A DNA stretch of 64,000 nt from Chthonomonas calidirosea T49 (GTDB lineage: Bacteria > Armatimonadota > Chthonomonadetes > Chthonomonadales > Chthonomonadaceae): contig NC_021487.1 of the NCBI RefSeq assembly GCF_000427095.1, forward strand, positions 2,961,241 through 3,025,240, in the 5' to 3' direction. Positions 63,452 to 64,000 of this stretch are shown one piece after another; within the stretch, counting starts at the first letter, position 1, and every line of letters begins with the position of its first letter. The translations under genes and the position numbers were made by a program. The notes under the pieces were generated by a model. The model was not told the origin of the DNA and made no database searches. It saw only the letters and a program-made list of their open reading frames with translations.

Positions 63452-63543
63452 GGAGAGATGGCTGAGTGGTCGAAAGCGGCTGACTGCTAATCAGTTGTAG
63501 GGGCGTATTGCCCCTACCCCGGGTTCGAATCCCGGTCTCTCCG
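63452..63543 (+). tRNA. tRNA-Ser (GCT anticodon)
   Basis: 92 bases, class II. The acceptor stem is GGAGAGA/TCTCTCC with discriminator G. The anticodon loop CTGCTAA gives GCT, reading AGC/AGU. The long variable arm GTAGGGGC-GTATT-GCCCCTAC forms an 8-bp stem, and the T arm is CCGGG-TTCGAAT-CCCGG. CCA is not encoded. Confidence 0.96.
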
Positions 63544-63560
63544 CTTTAGAACGGTTTCCG

Positions 63561-63592
63561 CGGCACAGTTTATCCGCTGTGCCGTTTCCCTT
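63561..63592 (+). terminator. Terminator of tRNA-Ser
   Basis: CGGCACAG at 63561-63568 and CTGTGCCG at 63577-63584, an 8-bp stem with an 8-base loop, then TTTCCCTTTT. Located 18 bases after the tRNA. Confidence 0.75.
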
Positions 63593-63621
63593 TTAAGGAA
63601 GCCTGCCCGGAACAACGGACG

Positions 63622-64000
63622 ATGCCACCAAGAAAAACGTTTCTCCTTGTGCTTCTATGGGTCGGCTGGAGCGGCCTTTTGAGCCTTCAAAGCGCCCAAG
63701 CCAGCGATGGAGCCCACTACCTGCTTTTGCGTGCTCGTGCCCACTACAATCCCTCGCTAAGCCCAAAACAGGTCGAAGCCGATCCTGCCCGCTATGAGGG
63801 CAGTGCACTGGAGGTGCAGGGCAAAGTAATGGGGTGGGCTGGCGGTGGCGATAACGTTACAGTGCTGCTTTTGCCAACAAACGATTTGAACGACCCCCTC
63901 TCGCTGAGTGTGCCTGCCACCGAGAGGAGTTTTTTTAACGCGCTACAAGATATGGGCGGTGCAGCCACCATTCGCGTGCTTTTGCGAGTGGAGGCTCTCG
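63622..64000 (+). CDS. Secreted protein of unknown function, 3' end outside the window
   Basis: The frame from the ATG is open to the last base (126 codons). A signal peptide is clear: MPPRKTFLLVLLWVGWSGLL with a likely cleavage after SAQA. The mature part (SDGAHYLLLRARAHYNPSLS, GSALEVQGKVMGWAGGGDN) has strands and resembles an OB-like fold in exported proteins, but no family is recognised. Follows tRNA-Ser and its terminator. No strong ribosome site is visible. Confidence 0.7.
   Translation, partial: MPPRKTFLLVLLWVGWSGLLSLQSAQASDGAHYLLLRARAHYNPSLSPKQVEADPARYEGSALEVQGKVMGWAGGGDNVTVLLLPTNDLNDPLSLSVPATERSFFNALQDMGGAATIRVLLRVEAL

Overview
The window reads as a piece of a bacterial chromosome, moderately GC-rich, with short intergenic gaps and few mobile sequences. 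Gene content suggests Armatimonadota, possibly a Chthonomonas-like thermophile. The signs are H-X9-DG-type pseudopilins, a large DUF6785-like membrane protein, many carbohydrate-active enzymes, Ycf46-like and TPR-linked AAA+ ATPases, and NHL/beta-helix secreted proteins. This placement is inference from gene content; no 16S or marker comparison was possible.

Layout. 1-1.6 kb: the end of a TPR gene, then an array of four 140-180 bp repeats bounded by GTAGGGGC/GCCCCTAC. 1.7-7.4 kb: a glycosidase-like gene and a three-gene operon (Ycf46-like AAA+, NHL propeller, propeller-TPR). 7.7-9.1 kb: a sigma-70 factor fused to a GGDEF-like domain. 9.2-13 kb: acyltransferase, then aroF-tyrA for aromatic amino acids and a small anchored protein. 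13-22 kb: DUF6785-like membrane protein, pseudopilin, VWA membrane protein, glycosyltransferase, a zinc-protease-like protein and cytochrome P460. 22-25.4 kb: NHL lipoprotein and a LytS/LytTR two-component pair. 25.5-29.2 kb: tRNA-Arg, tRNA-Gln, a truncated DUF488 gene, CCA-adding enzyme, a HEAT-like protein and tRNA-Val. 29.3-36.1 kb: surE, a GH28 gene, pyruvate kinase and aconitase. 36.3-40.2 kb: macrodomain, beta-helix protein and TPR-AAA+. 40.2-43.6 kb: tig-clpP-clpX. 43.6-45.6 kb: a decaying block (frameshifted pseudopilin, redoxin-like gene, dead ECF sigma gene). 45.9-49.3 kb: KDG kinase, 6-phosphogluconolactonase and triosephosphate isomerase. 49.4-52.2 kb: secreted GH2. 52.3-55.3 kb: a cheC-cheD-cheR-cheY-cheX operon without cheA, cheB, cheW or receptors. 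55.5-64 kb: PL4-type rhamnogalacturonan lyase, XRE-TPR regulator with a lipoprotein, translin homologue, PhyH and SDR oxidoreductases, a His-rich membrane peptide, tRNA-Ser and a secreted protein cut by the window edge.

Working together: GH28, PL4 and GH2 enzymes, KDG kinase and central-carbon enzymes (Pgl, TpiA, Pyk, AcnA) fit growth on plant polysaccharides such as pectin. Signalling is dense: a sigma-GGDEF fusion, LytTR system, chemotaxis adaptation enzymes and an XRE-TPR regulator. The most unusual item is the sigma factor whose GGDEF signature is ATDTF while the RxxD inhibitory-site motif is kept. It looks like a catalytically dead c-di-GMP receptor joined directly to a sigma factor.
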